34,337 nucleotides of DNA from the NCBI GenBank assembly GCA_030146405.1, contig JASLBS010000228.1:1-34337 (forward strand), read 5' to 3'. Numbering within the stretch: the stretch's first letter is position 1; each line of letters opens with the position of its first letter. Source of the stretch: Arthrobacter sp. GTDB lineage: Bacteria; Actinomycetota; Actinomycetes; Actinomycetales; Micrococcaceae. The notes beneath the pieces are model-generated. The model worked only from the letters and a program-made list of their open reading frames with translations. It was not told where the DNA came from and did no database searches. A program made the position numbers and the translations under genes. Positions 16,122 through 24,325 of the stretch are shown here, one piece after another.

Positions 16122-16156
16122 TGGGAGGAGTCGGATCAAGGGTCATCCGGAGACCC

Positions 16157-16480
16157 CTACTTGATGTACATGGTGTGCTGGGGCAGGACGAACCGCTCCG
16201 CATTCTGACGGGAACCCGACGGCGAACTCAGGATCCAGCCGTACAGTGAGACGCGGTTCCGCCATCTTTCGAGCATCCCCTTGACCTCTGGCCGGGCATG
16301 GAATGCAGGCATGGGCTCCGCGGGGGCGCCCGGTAGATCCTGGACGGGCTCTGCGCCGGGCACCAGCGGCGTCAGGGTGCCGCTCAGAATGAACTCACCG
16401 CGTGCGGAAGTGGGTGGCGCGTCGGGTGATGGCGGGTGACCCGGCGGGAAGTGGGCAGGAAGGGGCTGTGCATCGGACAT
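16157..16480 (-). CDS. Hypothetical protein, 107 aa
   Basis: I do not recognise this protein. The N-terminal half (about 1-55) is very rich in Pro, Ala and Gly and is likely disordered. The C-terminal half (MLERWRNRVSLYGWILSSPS, then RQNAERFVLPQHTMYIK) is basic and aromatic and may fold as a short helix. No signal peptide, membrane segment or cysteine is present. The ATG at 16480 has only a weak GAGAG upstream. The gene lies downstream of a possible structured RNA and a 22-residue mini-ORF on the same strand, and is followed by a strong hairpin, so it looks like a separate transcription unit. It may be lineage-specific. Confidence 0.5.
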   Translation of the reverse strand: MSDAQPLPAHFPPGHPPSPDAPPTSARGEFILSGTLTPLVPGAEPVQDLPGAPAEPMPAFHARPEVKGMLERWRNRVSLYGWILSSPSGSRQNAERFVLPQHTMYIK

Positions 16481-16510
16481 GGGAGAACTCTCGGTAGGTG
16501 CGACAGCGAA

Positions 16511-16531
16511 TAATGCCGATAAATGGCATTA
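16511..16531. repeat. Perfect inverted repeat TAATGCC-N7-GGCATTA
   Basis: A 7-7-7 perfect inverted repeat 31 nt upstream of the 107-residue gene. The 8-mer AATGGCAT of its right arm recurs near 16763, in front of the DUF418 gene. It could be an operator or a small hairpin in the leader. Confidence 0.4.
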
Positions 16532-16550
16532 CTGCAGAGAATGAAGACGA

Positions 16551-16615
16551 GGGAGCCGCGCCTGGCGCGGGATATTCTTCGAGGACGACCGGTCAGGACC
16601 GGCGTGACTGCTCCC
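16551..16615 (-). promoter_or_regulatory. Possible three-stem structured RNA element
   Basis: GGGAGC (16551-16556) is complementary to GCTCCC (16610-16615). The enclosed segment contains two more perfect hairpins: CCGCGC/GCGCGG (16556-16561 and 16565-16570) and CCGGT/ACCGG (16589-16593 and 16598-16602). This is the geometry of a three-way junction. Read leftward, the closing stem starts on the last base of the mini-ORF stop codon. I cannot match it to a known riboswitch class; the strand is inferred from its position between the mini-ORF and the 107-residue gene. Confidence 0.35.
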
Positions 16616-16683
16616 TAGTGCGTACGGAACATGAAGGCGGGATTGGTGCGGCGGGCAAATACTCCACTGATTTCGATACTCAC
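16615..16683 (-). CDS. 22-residue mini-ORF with strong ribosome site (possible leader peptide)
   Basis: A GTG at 16683 is preceded by GGAGGTGAGG at ideal spacing, one of the best Shine-Dalgarno matches in the window. It opens a 22-codon frame starting MSIEISGVFARRT and ending in FMFRTH before a TAG stop. The peptide is not one I recognise; it has no cysteine and no run of one amino acid that would mark a classical attenuator. An in-frame ATG five codons upstream, or others up to 16806, would lengthen it without comparable ribosome sites. Its stop abuts a possible three-stem RNA element, and the 107-residue gene begins 134 nt further on. It could be a regulatory leader peptide or a small functional protein. 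Confidence 0.45.
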   Translation of the reverse strand: MSIEISGVFARRTNPAFMFRTH

Positions 16684-16853
16684 AATCCTCACCTCCATTT
16701 CTTTACTCGCACCTACGGTTGACGTGCCATCACTTCCCCCGGGGTACGGGTTGGGAAGGCCCAATGGCATGTAGACAAAGCTACCGTATGAACTACGCAT
16801 CGGCATAGCCCTTCGGTGGGTTTATCCAGGAATTCTGTCGGAAAGGGAATTAC

Positions 16854-18020
16854 ATGCCTCATCCGATTCCAGGAGAACCACGGGTTGCGGAAGTGGATGC
16901 ACTGCGTGGTTTCGCTCTTCTCGGTATTCTCACGGTCAATGTGTGGTTCTTCGCGGATTCCGGCACGTTGCAGGGAGGGCCTGATCCTTCCACCGGCACG
17001 GGCATCGACCGTGCGATCCGCTTCCTCGTGGCCACCTTCTTCGAAGGCAAGTTCTACCTGCTGTTCTCGCTCCTGTTCGGATACGGCCTTGCTGTGTCCC
17101 TTCCCGCCGGGCAGAGCGACGCCGTGCGCCGCACTACCCGCCGTCTGGGTTTCCTGGCCGTACTCGGGGTCCTCCATGGCGTGACCCTGTTCTATGGGGA
17201 CATCCTCCTGACCTACGCGATCGCAGGTACCCTCCTGCTCGCCTTCCGCCCGGGTTCCGCGCGGACAGCAATCCGGGTCGCGGTGGCCATCACCGCTGCG
17301 GTGGCGCTGCTGCTGGCCATCTCCGCCGTGGTCATCCTCCTGGAGGGAGATGCGGGGTCAGGAGTGAGGGAAGCGGCGGTATCCTCCTCGGACGCAGCCG
17401 GCGCCTTCGCCGCGAACGCTGAGGCGTACGGCGTCGTGCTGCCCTCCGTGGTGGTCTTCCAGGGGCCCCTGGCCCTCGCGGCCTTCTACGCGGGTCATGC
17501 TCTGGCGACACTCGGGGTCCTCCGGCCGGAGGCGCCTGCACCGCAGGTCCTGCGCCGCGTCGTCCTCCTGGCCCTCCCGCTGGGGCTCGCAGGATCGGTC
17601 GTCCAGGCGTACCTCTCCACCTACGGGAGCAGTGCCGGGGTCTCGCTGTTCGCCACACCCATCTCGGTCGTGGCGTCCCCCCTCGTGACACTCGGCTACG
17701 CGGCGGCGATCCTGCTGCTGCTCCGCGCCCGCGGTGGGGACCGCGTCACCGCGATCCTGGCCCCGGTGGGCAGACTGTCCCTGACCAACTACCTGATGCA
17801 GTCGGTGATCCTCTGCCTGGTGTTCACCGGTTACGGGCTCGGCCTGATGGACCGGGTCCCTTTCCCGGCGGTGCTCCTGATGGTCGTCGCGTTGTTCGCG
17901 GTGCAGATCGGAACCAGCAGGCTGGTCCTCCGCCGGTTCGGCACCGGCCCCTTCGAGGAGGCATTGCGGCGTTTCGTGTATCGCACGCCGCGGCACGTGT
18001 CAGGGCCGAAGAACGGCTAG
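16854..18020 (+). CDS. DUF418 family membrane protein (YeiB-like)
   Basis: A 388-residue polytopic membrane protein with about nine or ten hydrophobic segments. The N-terminal signature RVAEVDALRGFALLGILTVN (10-29) and FFEGKFYLLFSLLFGYGLAV are diagnostic of the DUF418/YeiB family. The C-terminal DUF418 block includes ILAPVGRLSLTNYLMQSVI. Family function is unproven; members are proposed transporters or acyltransferase-like integral membrane proteins. The ATG at 16854 has GGAAAGGGAATTAC upstream. The stop shares a CTAG with the stop of the convergent phosphatase gene, a 4-bp tail-to-tail overlap. The 373-bp region upstream holds the mini-ORF and repeats listed separately. Confidence 0.88.
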   Translation: MPHPIPGEPRVAEVDALRGFALLGILTVNVWFFADSGTLQGGPDPSTGTGIDRAIRFLVATFFEGKFYLLFSLLFGYGLAVSLPAGQSDAVRRTTRRLGFLAVLGVLHGVTLFYGDILLTYAIAGTLLLAFRPGSARTAIRVAVAITAAVALLLAISAVVILLEGDAGSGVREAAVSSSDAAGAFAANAEAYGVVLPSVVVFQGPLALAAFYAGHALATLGVLRPEAPAPQVLRRVVLLALPLGLAGSVVQAYLSTYGSSAGVSLFATPISVVASPLVTLGYAAAILLLLRARGGDRVTAILAPVGRLSLTNYLMQSVILCLVFTGYGLGLMDRVPFPAVLLMVVALFAVQIGTSRLVLRRFGTGPFEEALRRFVYRTPRHVSGPKNG

Positions 18021-18667
18021 AGGTTCCACTGCACGATCGCAGGCGTGCGCTTGTCCCACCCGAGTGCGCACACGGCAGCGGTACCGAGTACGAAACGCCG
18101 CCCCTCGATGGCGTCGAACTGCAGCCACCGCGCGGCGACCACCCTCAGGAAATGCCCGTGCGCCACGAGGAGCGCGTTCTCCACGGGCTCGGCGTCCGGA
18201 TTCCCGTCCGCCGGGGTGCCACAGCCGGCCTGCACCCGGGCGATCACGCGGTCGGCGCGCGCCGAGACCTGGTCCAGCGTCTCGCCGTTCGGGGCGCCGT
18301 CGTTCCAGATGAGGTAGCCGGGGTTCTCCTTGCGCACCTGCGCGCTGTCTCTGCCCTCGTTGTCGCCGTAGTCCCACTCGTGCGCGAACGGCAGTACTTC
18401 GGCGTCGGGGAAGCCCGCGAGTTCAGCGGTCCTGACCGCGCGCTGCAGGGGTGAGGTGAGCACGAGACCGAAGTCCACGCCCGCGAGCTGCCCGCGCGCC
18501 GCCGTCGCCTGCTCCTCGCCGTGCTGCGTGAGCGGAAGATCGGTGAGGCCCGTGTACCGTCCGTCCCTCGACCACTCGGTCTCACCGTGCCGCAGGAGCC
18601 ACAACCGCGGGAGCGGTGTCCCGGCAGGGGTGAGATCCGGTGCTGCTGCGCCCGTCATGTGCTTCAT
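18017..18667 (-). CDS. Histidine phosphatase family protein (phosphoglycerate mutase-like)
   Basis: A 216-residue soluble enzyme of the branch-2/broad histidine phosphatase clan. The catalytic RHG motif is in LWLLRHGETEWSRDGRYTGL near residue 28. Other conserved parts are VLTSPLQRAVRTAEL, HEWDYGDNEGR and the second catalytic histidine in LLVAHGHFLRVV. The substrate is unknown; similar genes often sit beside mycothiol or nucleotide genes, but no link is evident here. I chose the ATG at 18667 because it overlaps the cca stop in an ATGA (18664-18667) and has CAGGAGAG upstream; an in-frame ATG at 18706 is less likely. The second gene of a two-gene operon after cca. Confidence 0.9.
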   Translation of the reverse strand: MKHMTGAAAPDLTPAGTPLPRLWLLRHGETEWSRDGRYTGLTDLPLTQHGEEQATAARGQLAGVDFGLVLTSPLQRAVRTAELAGFPDAEVLPFAHEWDYGDNEGRDSAQVRKENPGYLIWNDGAPNGETLDQVSARADRVIARVQAGCGTPADGNPDAEPVENALLVAHGHFLRVVAARWLQFDAIEGRRFVLGTAAVCALGWDKRTPAIVQWNL

Positions 18668-20109
18668 GCTGTGCTCTCCTGAAATTCGGGCTGTTCGCTC
18701 CACCATCGGCGGAGTGTGGTCTCGGCCTCTGCAGGCTCCTGTGGGCCGTGCTCCATCCGTTCCTCGAGAAGGAACCGGTACGCGCGGCCCACCACGGGCC
18801 CGGGTGGGATGTGGAGCAGTGCCATGATCTGCTGGCCGTCGAGATCCGGCCGGATCGAGGCCAGTTCCTCCTGCTCTGCGAGGACCGCGATCCGCGCCTC
18901 GAGATCGTCGTAGGCGAATGCCAGTCTTTCGGCCTTGCGACGGTTCCGCGTGGTGACGTCGGAGCGTGTGAGCCGGTGCAATCGCTCGAGCAACGGACCG
19001 GCGTCGCTGACGTATCGCCGCACGGCGGAATCGCTCCAGCCCGCCTCGCCGTATCCGTAGAACCGCATGTGGAGTTCCACGAGCCGGGAAACGGCCTTGA
19101 TCGTGTCGTTGTCGAACCGCAGTGTACGCAGGCGCTTGGCGGCGAGTTTCGCCCCCACGGCGTCGTGGTGGCGGAAGCTCACCGCCCCTCCGGGCTCGAA
19201 CTTCCGCGTTGCCGGCTTGCCGATGTCGTGCAGGAGCGCCGCGAGCCGGAGCACGACGTCGGGCCCGGGTACCGGCCCGTCGTCCCCGGTCTCGAGGGAG
19301 CAGGCCTGACGCAGCACGGTGAGCGAGTGCTGGTACACGTCCTTGTGGCGGTGGTGCTCGTCCGTCTCCAGCCGCAGCGCCGAGACCTCGGGCAACACGT
19401 GGTCAGCGAGGCCCGTCTCCACCATCAGGTTGATCCCGGCGTCGGGCGCCGTACCCCCGATGAGCTTCACCAGCTCGTCGCGCACACGCTCGGCGGAGAT
19501 GATGGAGATGCGCTCCGCCATCGCGGTCATTGCGGCAGACACCTCGGGTGCGACCGTGACTCCCAGCTGGGCGGCGAACCGTGCTGCGCGCATCATCCGC
19601 AGCGGATCGTCGGAGAACGACGACGACGGCGTCCCCGGCGTCCGCAGGATGCCCGCGTGAAGGTCCTTCACTCCACCGAACAGGTCCACGAGATCGAGCG
19701 AGGGCAACCGGAGCGCCATGGCATTGATCGTGAAGTCCCGCCGCAGCAGGTCGTCCTCGAGGCTGGTCCCGAAGGCCACCGCGGGCTTCCTGGAGGTGGG
19801 ATCGTAGGCCTCCGCGCGGTAGGTGGTGATCTCGATCTGGTACCCGTCCTTGCGCAACCCGATCGTGCCGAAGGCGCGTCCGATCTCCCAGTGCGCGTCC
19901 GCCCATCGCTTGATGACGGCGAGGGTCTGGTCCGGATCGGCGTCTGTGGTGAAGTCGAGGTCCGGGGAGACCCTGCCGAGGAAGAGGTCCCGTACCGGTC
20001 CGCCCACGAGGGACAGTTCATGGCCTGCGGCTTCGAAGAGACGACCTACCTCGAGGACCACGGGAGGGAGGGGAGCGGTCAGGGTCGAGGTGTCCAGCAG
20101 GTGCGCCAT
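18664..20109 (-). CDS. cca: CCA tRNA nucleotidyltransferase with HD domain
   Basis: A 481-residue enzyme that adds or repairs the 3'-CCA end of tRNAs. The polymerase-beta-like head domain has GGPVRD (36-41), the metal-binding DLDFTT (Asp50, Asp52), YQIEITTYR and RRDFTINAMA (123-132), followed by the neck with SFSDDPLRMMRAARFAAQLG. A C-terminal HD phosphohydrolase-type domain carries HxxH elements and LLHDIGKP (His294-Asp295), as in the actinobacterial class; the M. tuberculosis homologue is Rv3907c (pcnA). The ATG at 20109 is preceded by TTAAGGAAC. It is divergent from the NUDIX gene, as in mycobacteria. Confidence 0.95.
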   Translation of the reverse strand: MAHLLDTSTLTAPLPPVVLEVGRLFEAAGHELSLVGGPVRDLFLGRVSPDLDFTTDADPDQTLAVIKRWADAHWEIGRAFGTIGLRKDGYQIEITTYRAEAYDPTSRKPAVAFGTSLEDDLLRRDFTINAMALRLPSLDLVDLFGGVKDLHAGILRTPGTPSSSFSDDPLRMMRAARFAAQLGVTVAPEVSAAMTAMAERISIISAERVRDELVKLIGGTAPDAGINLMVETGLADHVLPEVSALRLETDEHHRHKDVYQHSLTVLRQACSLETGDDGPVPGPDVVLRLAALLHDIGKPATRKFEPGGAVSFRHHDAVGAKLAAKRLRTLRFDNDTIKAVSRLVELHMRFYGYGEAGWSDSAVRRYVSDAGPLLERLHRLTRSDVTTRNRRKAERLAFAYDDLEARIAVLAEQEELASIRPDLDGQQIMALLHIPPGPVVGRAYRFLLEERMEHGPQEPAEAETTLRRWWSEQPEFQESTA

Positions 20110-20239
20110 AGTTCCTTAAGGGTGCCAGATCAGCCCGTGTTCTCCACACCGCGTAGCGGCGGAGAAGCAGACCCGCGCGGACGCTTCCACCAGCGCTGTG
20201 CCGTCATCGTCCGCGGTTAAAGATAGTTAGAGTGGGTTC

Positions 20240-20770
20240 ATGGACCGACCCGTTCCAAGTGCTCCGAAACGCACCCCCTTGACCGTGTCAATGGGAACCA
20301 CGGGTATGCCTGCCGTGCAGCAGCAACTGCCCACGGTGGAGGAGGTGTCGGCCGGCGGGATCGTGGTGGACACCACCAAGGAATCGCTCGACGTGGCCAT
20401 CATCGCCCGTCTGAATCGCGGCGGACGGCTCGAGTGGTGCCTGCCCAAGGGACACCCCGAGGGAGCGGAGAACAGCGAGGAAGCTGCTGTTCGTGAGATC
20501 GCGGAGGAAACCGGGATCGAGGGCAGGATCGTCTCGGCGCTGGGGAGTATCGACTACTGGTTCACAGTGAGCGGCCATCGGGTCCACAAGACCGTTCACC
20601 ACTTCCTCCTCATCAGTACGGGTGGTTTCCTGACCATCGAGAACGATCCCGACCACGAAGCCGTGGACGTGGCCTGGGTTCCGTTGCAGGAACTCGGTCG
20701 CAGGCTCTCCTTCCCGAACGAGCGCCGCATCGCCGATCTCGCTCGGGAAGTCCTCCCCGAGCACCTCTGA
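20240..20770 (+). CDS. NUDIX hydrolase (MutT4-like by position)
   Basis: A 176-residue protein with a complete Nudix box, GX5EX7REUXEEXGU, at residues 71-93 (Gly71, Glu77, Arg85, Glu86, Glu89, Glu90). It is preceded by EEVSAGGIVVD and WCLPKGHPEG. It should hydrolyse a nucleoside diphosphate linked to another group; the substrate is not deducible. By synteny it corresponds to Rv3908 (mutT4) of M. tuberculosis. The first about 30 residues are unstructured, and an ATG at 20294 or 20306 could also be used. Divergent from cca across a 130-bp spacer. Upstream of murJ by 84 bp. Confidence 0.9.
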   Translation: MDRPVPSAPKRTPLTVSMGTTGMPAVQQQLPTVEEVSAGGIVVDTTKESLDVAIIARLNRGGRLEWCLPKGHPEGAENSEEAAVREIAEETGIEGRIVSALGSIDYWFTVSGHRVHKTVHHFLLISTGGFLTIENDPDHEAVDVAWVPLQELGRRLSFPNERRIADLAREVLPEHL

Positions 20771-20854
20771 CCCGGCGCTTCCCGGCGGCACCCGCCCCGT
20801 CGTCGTTGCCCCGGTGGGCGCACGGGCCGTTCCACGGGTGAGAACATAAGAACG

Positions 20855-22582
20855 ATGTCGGACACAAATACAGCCTCGGTTCCCCAGCAGGACGTCGGCC
20901 ACACCCATCGCCCGGACCCCTCGGCTCCACGCAGTGGATCCACCGCGCGCTCCAGTGCGATCATGGCCGCGGGGACTCTGGTCTCGCGGCTCCTCGGCCT
21001 CGTCCGGGTGGCACTGCTCGCCACCGCGATCGGTGCTACCGGCCAGGTGTCGGATCTCTTCACCTCCGCGAACAACCTCCCGAACTTCCTCTACCTGATG
21101 CTCGCCGGCGGCGTGTTCAATGCGGTGCTGGTACCGCAGATCATTCGTGCCAGCAGGCTGCCGGATCGGGGTTCCGACTTCGTCAGCAGGCTCATGACCC
21201 TGGCCGCGGCGGCCCTGCTCGTTCTCACCGTCCTCGTGACCCTCGCCGCGCCGGTGATCGTCAACATCACCACGAGCCTCACGGGGGCCAACCTCACACT
21301 CACCACGGCCTTCGCCTACTGGTGCCTGCCGCAGATCTTCTTCTACGGCATGTACGCGGTGACCGGTCAGATCCTCAACGCCAATGGATCCTTCGGCCCT
21401 TATATGTGGGCTCCCGTGGTCAACAACATCGTGTCCATCGGGTTCCTGGTGGTCTTCATCGCCCTCATGGGCAGCGAGCAGGCGGAGCGGCACAGCCCCG
21501 ACACCTGGACGCCGGCCCAGACCGTGCTGCTGGCCGGCGGCACCACGCTCGGCATCGTCATCCAGGCGCTGGTTCTCTTCGTCCCGCTGAAGCGCCTGAA
21601 CCTCGGCCTACGACCCAAGTTCGGCATCCGTGGAACAGGGCTCGGCAAGACCGGCAGGTTGGCATCCGTGACGATCGTGACCATGCTCGTGGGCAACGGC
21701 CTCTATCTCGTCAACCAGCGGATCGCCACGATCGCCTCCGACGCCCGGCCGGCGTTGCTCGCACAGGATCCTCCCCTGCAGATCGCCGGCTCGACGAACC
21801 TCGAGTTCGGTGCCATGGTGTACCAGCTGCCCCACGCCGTGATCGCGCTCTCGCTGGCGACGGTGATGTTCAACCAGTTGTCCTCGGCCCATGCGGACAA
21901 CAATCTGCCCGCGGTGAGAGCAACGCTCTCCCAGGGGCTGCGCATCATCGGGGTGGCCACGGTCTTCGGGTCCGCTGCCCTCCTGGCCTTCGCCGGGCCC
22001 CTCGGCATGCTGTTCAGCGAGTCGGCCGAGAGCGCCGCCATCAATGGCGTGATCATCTCCATCCTCGCCATCGGGGCACCGTTCCTGAGCGCGAACTTCT
22101 TCCTCAACCGTGTCTTCTACGCCAGCGAGGACGTGAAGACGCCGCTCAAGATCCAGCTGATCCTCTCCGTCATCGGCGTGGTCCTCGCCGTCGTGGCGGG
22201 CCTGTTCGACCCCCAGTACATCGTGCCGATGCTTGCCATCGCCTACTCGGTCGGCAACGTGGCCGCCGTCATCATCAGCCACCTCTTCCTCACCCGCAAG
22301 ATCGGCTTCTACGGTGCGGGCCACGTCTTCGACGTACACGTGCGGCTCGTGGTCGCCGGGATCGTCGCGGCCGCTGTCGGTTCGGTCCTGTGCTGGGGGT
22401 TCGGCGGTTACGACCTCGGTGGATTCCTCTGGCAGTCCAAGCTCAACGCCCTCATGGTTCTCGCCCTCGGCGGCCTCACCATGTCAGCCGTCTACTTCGT
22501 GATGCTCAAGGTGCTCCGGGTGGCGGAACTGGAACAACTCGTCCGGCCGCTCATGGCCCGATTCCGGCGAAGCGCCTCGTGA
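20855..22582 (+). CDS. murJ: Lipid II flippase MurJ (MviN)
   Basis: A 575-residue polytopic membrane protein of the MOP superfamily that flips lipid II across the membrane for peptidoglycan synthesis. Family motifs are AAGTLVSRLLGLVRVALLA after a hydrophilic N-terminus of about 30 residues, LPNFLYLMLAGGVFNAVLVP, FFYGMYAVTGQILNANGSFG, APVVNNIV, GAMVYQLPHAVIALSLATVM and FLNRVFYASEDVKTPLKIQ. About 14 membrane segments are expected. It ends in a short basic tail, so it lacks the fused pseudokinase and extracellular region of mycobacterial MviN (Rv3910); that part is encoded by the next gene. The ATG at 20855 has a weak AAGAACG upstream. Confidence 0.95.
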   Translation: MSDTNTASVPQQDVGHTHRPDPSAPRSGSTARSSAIMAAGTLVSRLLGLVRVALLATAIGATGQVSDLFTSANNLPNFLYLMLAGGVFNAVLVPQIIRASRLPDRGSDFVSRLMTLAAAALLVLTVLVTLAAPVIVNITTSLTGANLTLTTAFAYWCLPQIFFYGMYAVTGQILNANGSFGPYMWAPVVNNIVSIGFLVVFIALMGSEQAERHSPDTWTPAQTVLLAGGTTLGIVIQALVLFVPLKRLNLGLRPKFGIRGTGLGKTGRLASVTIVTMLVGNGLYLVNQRIATIASDARPALLAQDPPLQIAGSTNLEFGAMVYQLPHAVIALSLATVMFNQLSSAHADNNLPAVRATLSQGLRIIGVATVFGSAALLAFAGPLGMLFSESAESAAINGVIISILAIGAPFLSANFFLNRVFYASEDVKTPLKIQLILSVIGVVLAVVAGLFDPQYIVPMLAIAYSVGNVAAVIISHLFLTRKIGFYGAGHVFDVHVRLVVAGIVAAAVGSVLCWGFGGYDLGGFLWQSKLNALMVLALGGLTMSAVYFVMLKVLRVAELEQLVRPLMARFRRSAS

Positions 22583-22655
22583 TGCTGCACGCCGGCGGAG
22601 AAAGCCCGGCGGGTAGCATGGTTACACATCAGCCAGGGTTCTCCGGGAGGAACAC

Positions 22656-24167
22656 GTGCCAGAAGCAGTAGACGTCGGCTCAGTGCTGGGCGGCCGCTAC
22701 AAGGTGACCGCCTATGTACTGGCCTCTGCTGACAAGGATCTCGTGCTCGACGGCGTGGACCAGGTGCTCAATCGACCTGTCAGTATCCTCGTGGCCTCGA
22801 CCGGCAACGCCGAGCAGGTGACCGCCACCGCCAGGGCACTCGCCTCCGGCGATCGCGACGAGAACATCCAGGTCCTCGATCTCAGCATCACCGAGTCAGG
22901 TACCTACCTGGTGACCAATCGGGCGCCCGCCGCCGACATGCTCGATCTGATCGTGCAGCGGGAGGTGCAGCCCGAGACCGATGTGCCGTTCGTGGAGCCC
23001 TTCTTCACCGATACCCTGGGTTCGGAGATCTTCGGGCACAACCGCTCCACGGAGCCCGAGACCCACGGGGACGAGTACGACGTGACGGACGAGGACCAGC
23101 ACCGTCCGTCACGCCTGGCCGGGCTCGCGCGCCGTTTCGGCCGTCAGGAGACGGACGATGCTCCGGACGCCGACCGCCAGGACGACACCTCGGCTCTTCC
23201 GCCGGTTCCCGCCGCTTCCACTCCGAATCCGCGGTCCACCCACTCGGTCCCCCCGCCACCCGCCCGACGCCCGGGCGGCGCCACGGCCTCGGCAGGTAGC
23301 TCCACCGAAGCTCGCGAGCAGCCGCAGGACGAGGATCAGCGCTATGCCGTGGGAGGAGCCGCAGGTGTCGCAGCCGCGACGGCTGCCGGGCAACCCGGAC
23401 GCAGCGCGTCCTACTTCCCGTTGTCGGACGACCAGTACGACGAACCCGACGACGTCGGACCGGACGAGTACGACGAGTACGAGGACGGTGACGGGGGCGG
23501 GCGCAAGTTCACCCGGTTGCTCGTCGGAGCCGTGCTCACCGTGGGGCTCGTGATCGCCGTCGTCATCGCGGCCACGACGCTGGGAGGACTGACCAGCCGC
23601 AACAACTCGGCCGACGCTCCGGTGGAGCAGGTCACCAGCGAAGCGGCCGCACCCGAAACCACCGCGCCTCCCGCCACTGCCTCCGCGGCTCCCACCCCTG
23701 AGCCCGTGACCCCGGTGGTGGCCGACATCCTCCGCGTCGTTCCCGACAATCAGGCACTGGACGCAGGCAACGACGGCACGCTCCCGTTGATCATCGACGG
23801 TGATCTCACCACCTTCTGGGGCAACCAGGTGTACGCGAGCGACACCTTCGGGGGGCTCGCCTCGAACCTGGCGCTCGTACTGCAACTCGAGGAGGAGTCG
23901 ACGGTCTCCGAGGTGTCGATCACGCAGCTCAATGGTTCCGGTGGCAGCTTCTCCGTACTGCTCAACGACCAGCCCTCCCTCGAAGGTGCCGAGGATATCG
24001 CACAGGGGAGTTTCACTGCCCCTACCGTGACGCTGCCGATTCCCGAAGGTGCCACCGGACAACCGACGGCGCAGTACGTGATCGTGAACTTCACCCAGTT
24101 ACCCCGCCTGGCCATCCAGGCGCAGTTCCCCTTCGGTCTCCGGATCGCGGAGATCGAGGTCGATTGA
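22656..24167 (+). CDS. Pseudokinase-remnant membrane protein with extracellular discoidin-like domain
   Basis: A 503-residue protein. Residues 7-100 resemble a protein kinase N-lobe (VLGGRYKVTAYVLASADKD, then RPVSILVAS), but the ATP-anchoring lysine is absent and there is no C-lobe, HRD or DFG motif. Residues about 105-283 are acidic, Pro/Ser-rich and probably disordered. One membrane helix is at about 285-311. A Thr/Pro/Ala linker then leads to an extracellular domain (about 355-503) with the DGDLTTFWGNQ signature of F5/8-type (discoidin-like) modules. It corresponds to the C-terminal half of mycobacterial MviN, so it probably regulates or anchors MurJ. The GTG at 22656 has GGGAGGAA upstream and lies 73 bp after murJ. 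Confidence 0.8.
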   Translation: MPEAVDVGSVLGGRYKVTAYVLASADKDLVLDGVDQVLNRPVSILVASTGNAEQVTATARALASGDRDENIQVLDLSITESGTYLVTNRAPAADMLDLIVQREVQPETDVPFVEPFFTDTLGSEIFGHNRSTEPETHGDEYDVTDEDQHRPSRLAGLARRFGRQETDDAPDADRQDDTSALPPVPAASTPNPRSTHSVPPPPARRPGGATASAGSSTEAREQPQDEDQRYAVGGAAGVAAATAAGQPGRSASYFPLSDDQYDEPDDVGPDEYDEYEDGDGGGRKFTRLLVGAVLTVGLVIAVVIAATTLGGLTSRNNSADAPVEQVTSEAAAPETTAPPATASAAPTPEPVTPVVADILRVVPDNQALDAGNDGTLPLIIDGDLTTFWGNQVYASDTFGGLASNLALVLQLEEESTVSEVSITQLNGSGGSFSVLLNDQPSLEGAEDIAQGSFTAPTVTLPIPEGATGQPTAQYVIVNFTQLPRLAIQAQFPFGLRIAEIEVD

Positions 24168-24227
24168 GCACACACCCCGGTGGTCCACGTACCCTCGGCC
24201 GGCAGCCAGCAGGACACTGACCAGAAC

Positions 24228-24253
24228 GGAATATCTACCATCCCGGTGTCGTT
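24228..24253 (+). promoter_or_regulatory. SigR/SigH-type promoter of trxBA (GGAAT-N18-GTT)
   Basis: GGAAT (24228-24232) and GTT (24251-24253) are separated by exactly 18 nt. The predicted transcript start is near 24260, giving a leader of about 65 nt before trxB. trxBA is the classic SigR/SigH target in Streptomyces and mycobacteria. Confidence 0.75.
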
Positions 24254-24325
24254 CTGGAAGGTGTCCGCTGATATACCCATTCGGCCGTACCAGCGCATGA
24301 GAAGACAGAAAGGTCTTTCGAGAAC

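Noticed and set aside
16551..16615. A guanidine-III riboswitch, because CCGGTCAGGAC occurs here
   Set aside because: Only that short string is similar; the rest of the motif and its pseudoknot partners are absent.
20590..21490. Long leftward frames across the NUDIX and murJ genes
   Set aside because: Antisense shadows of genes with clear motifs; the predicted proteins are low-complexity.
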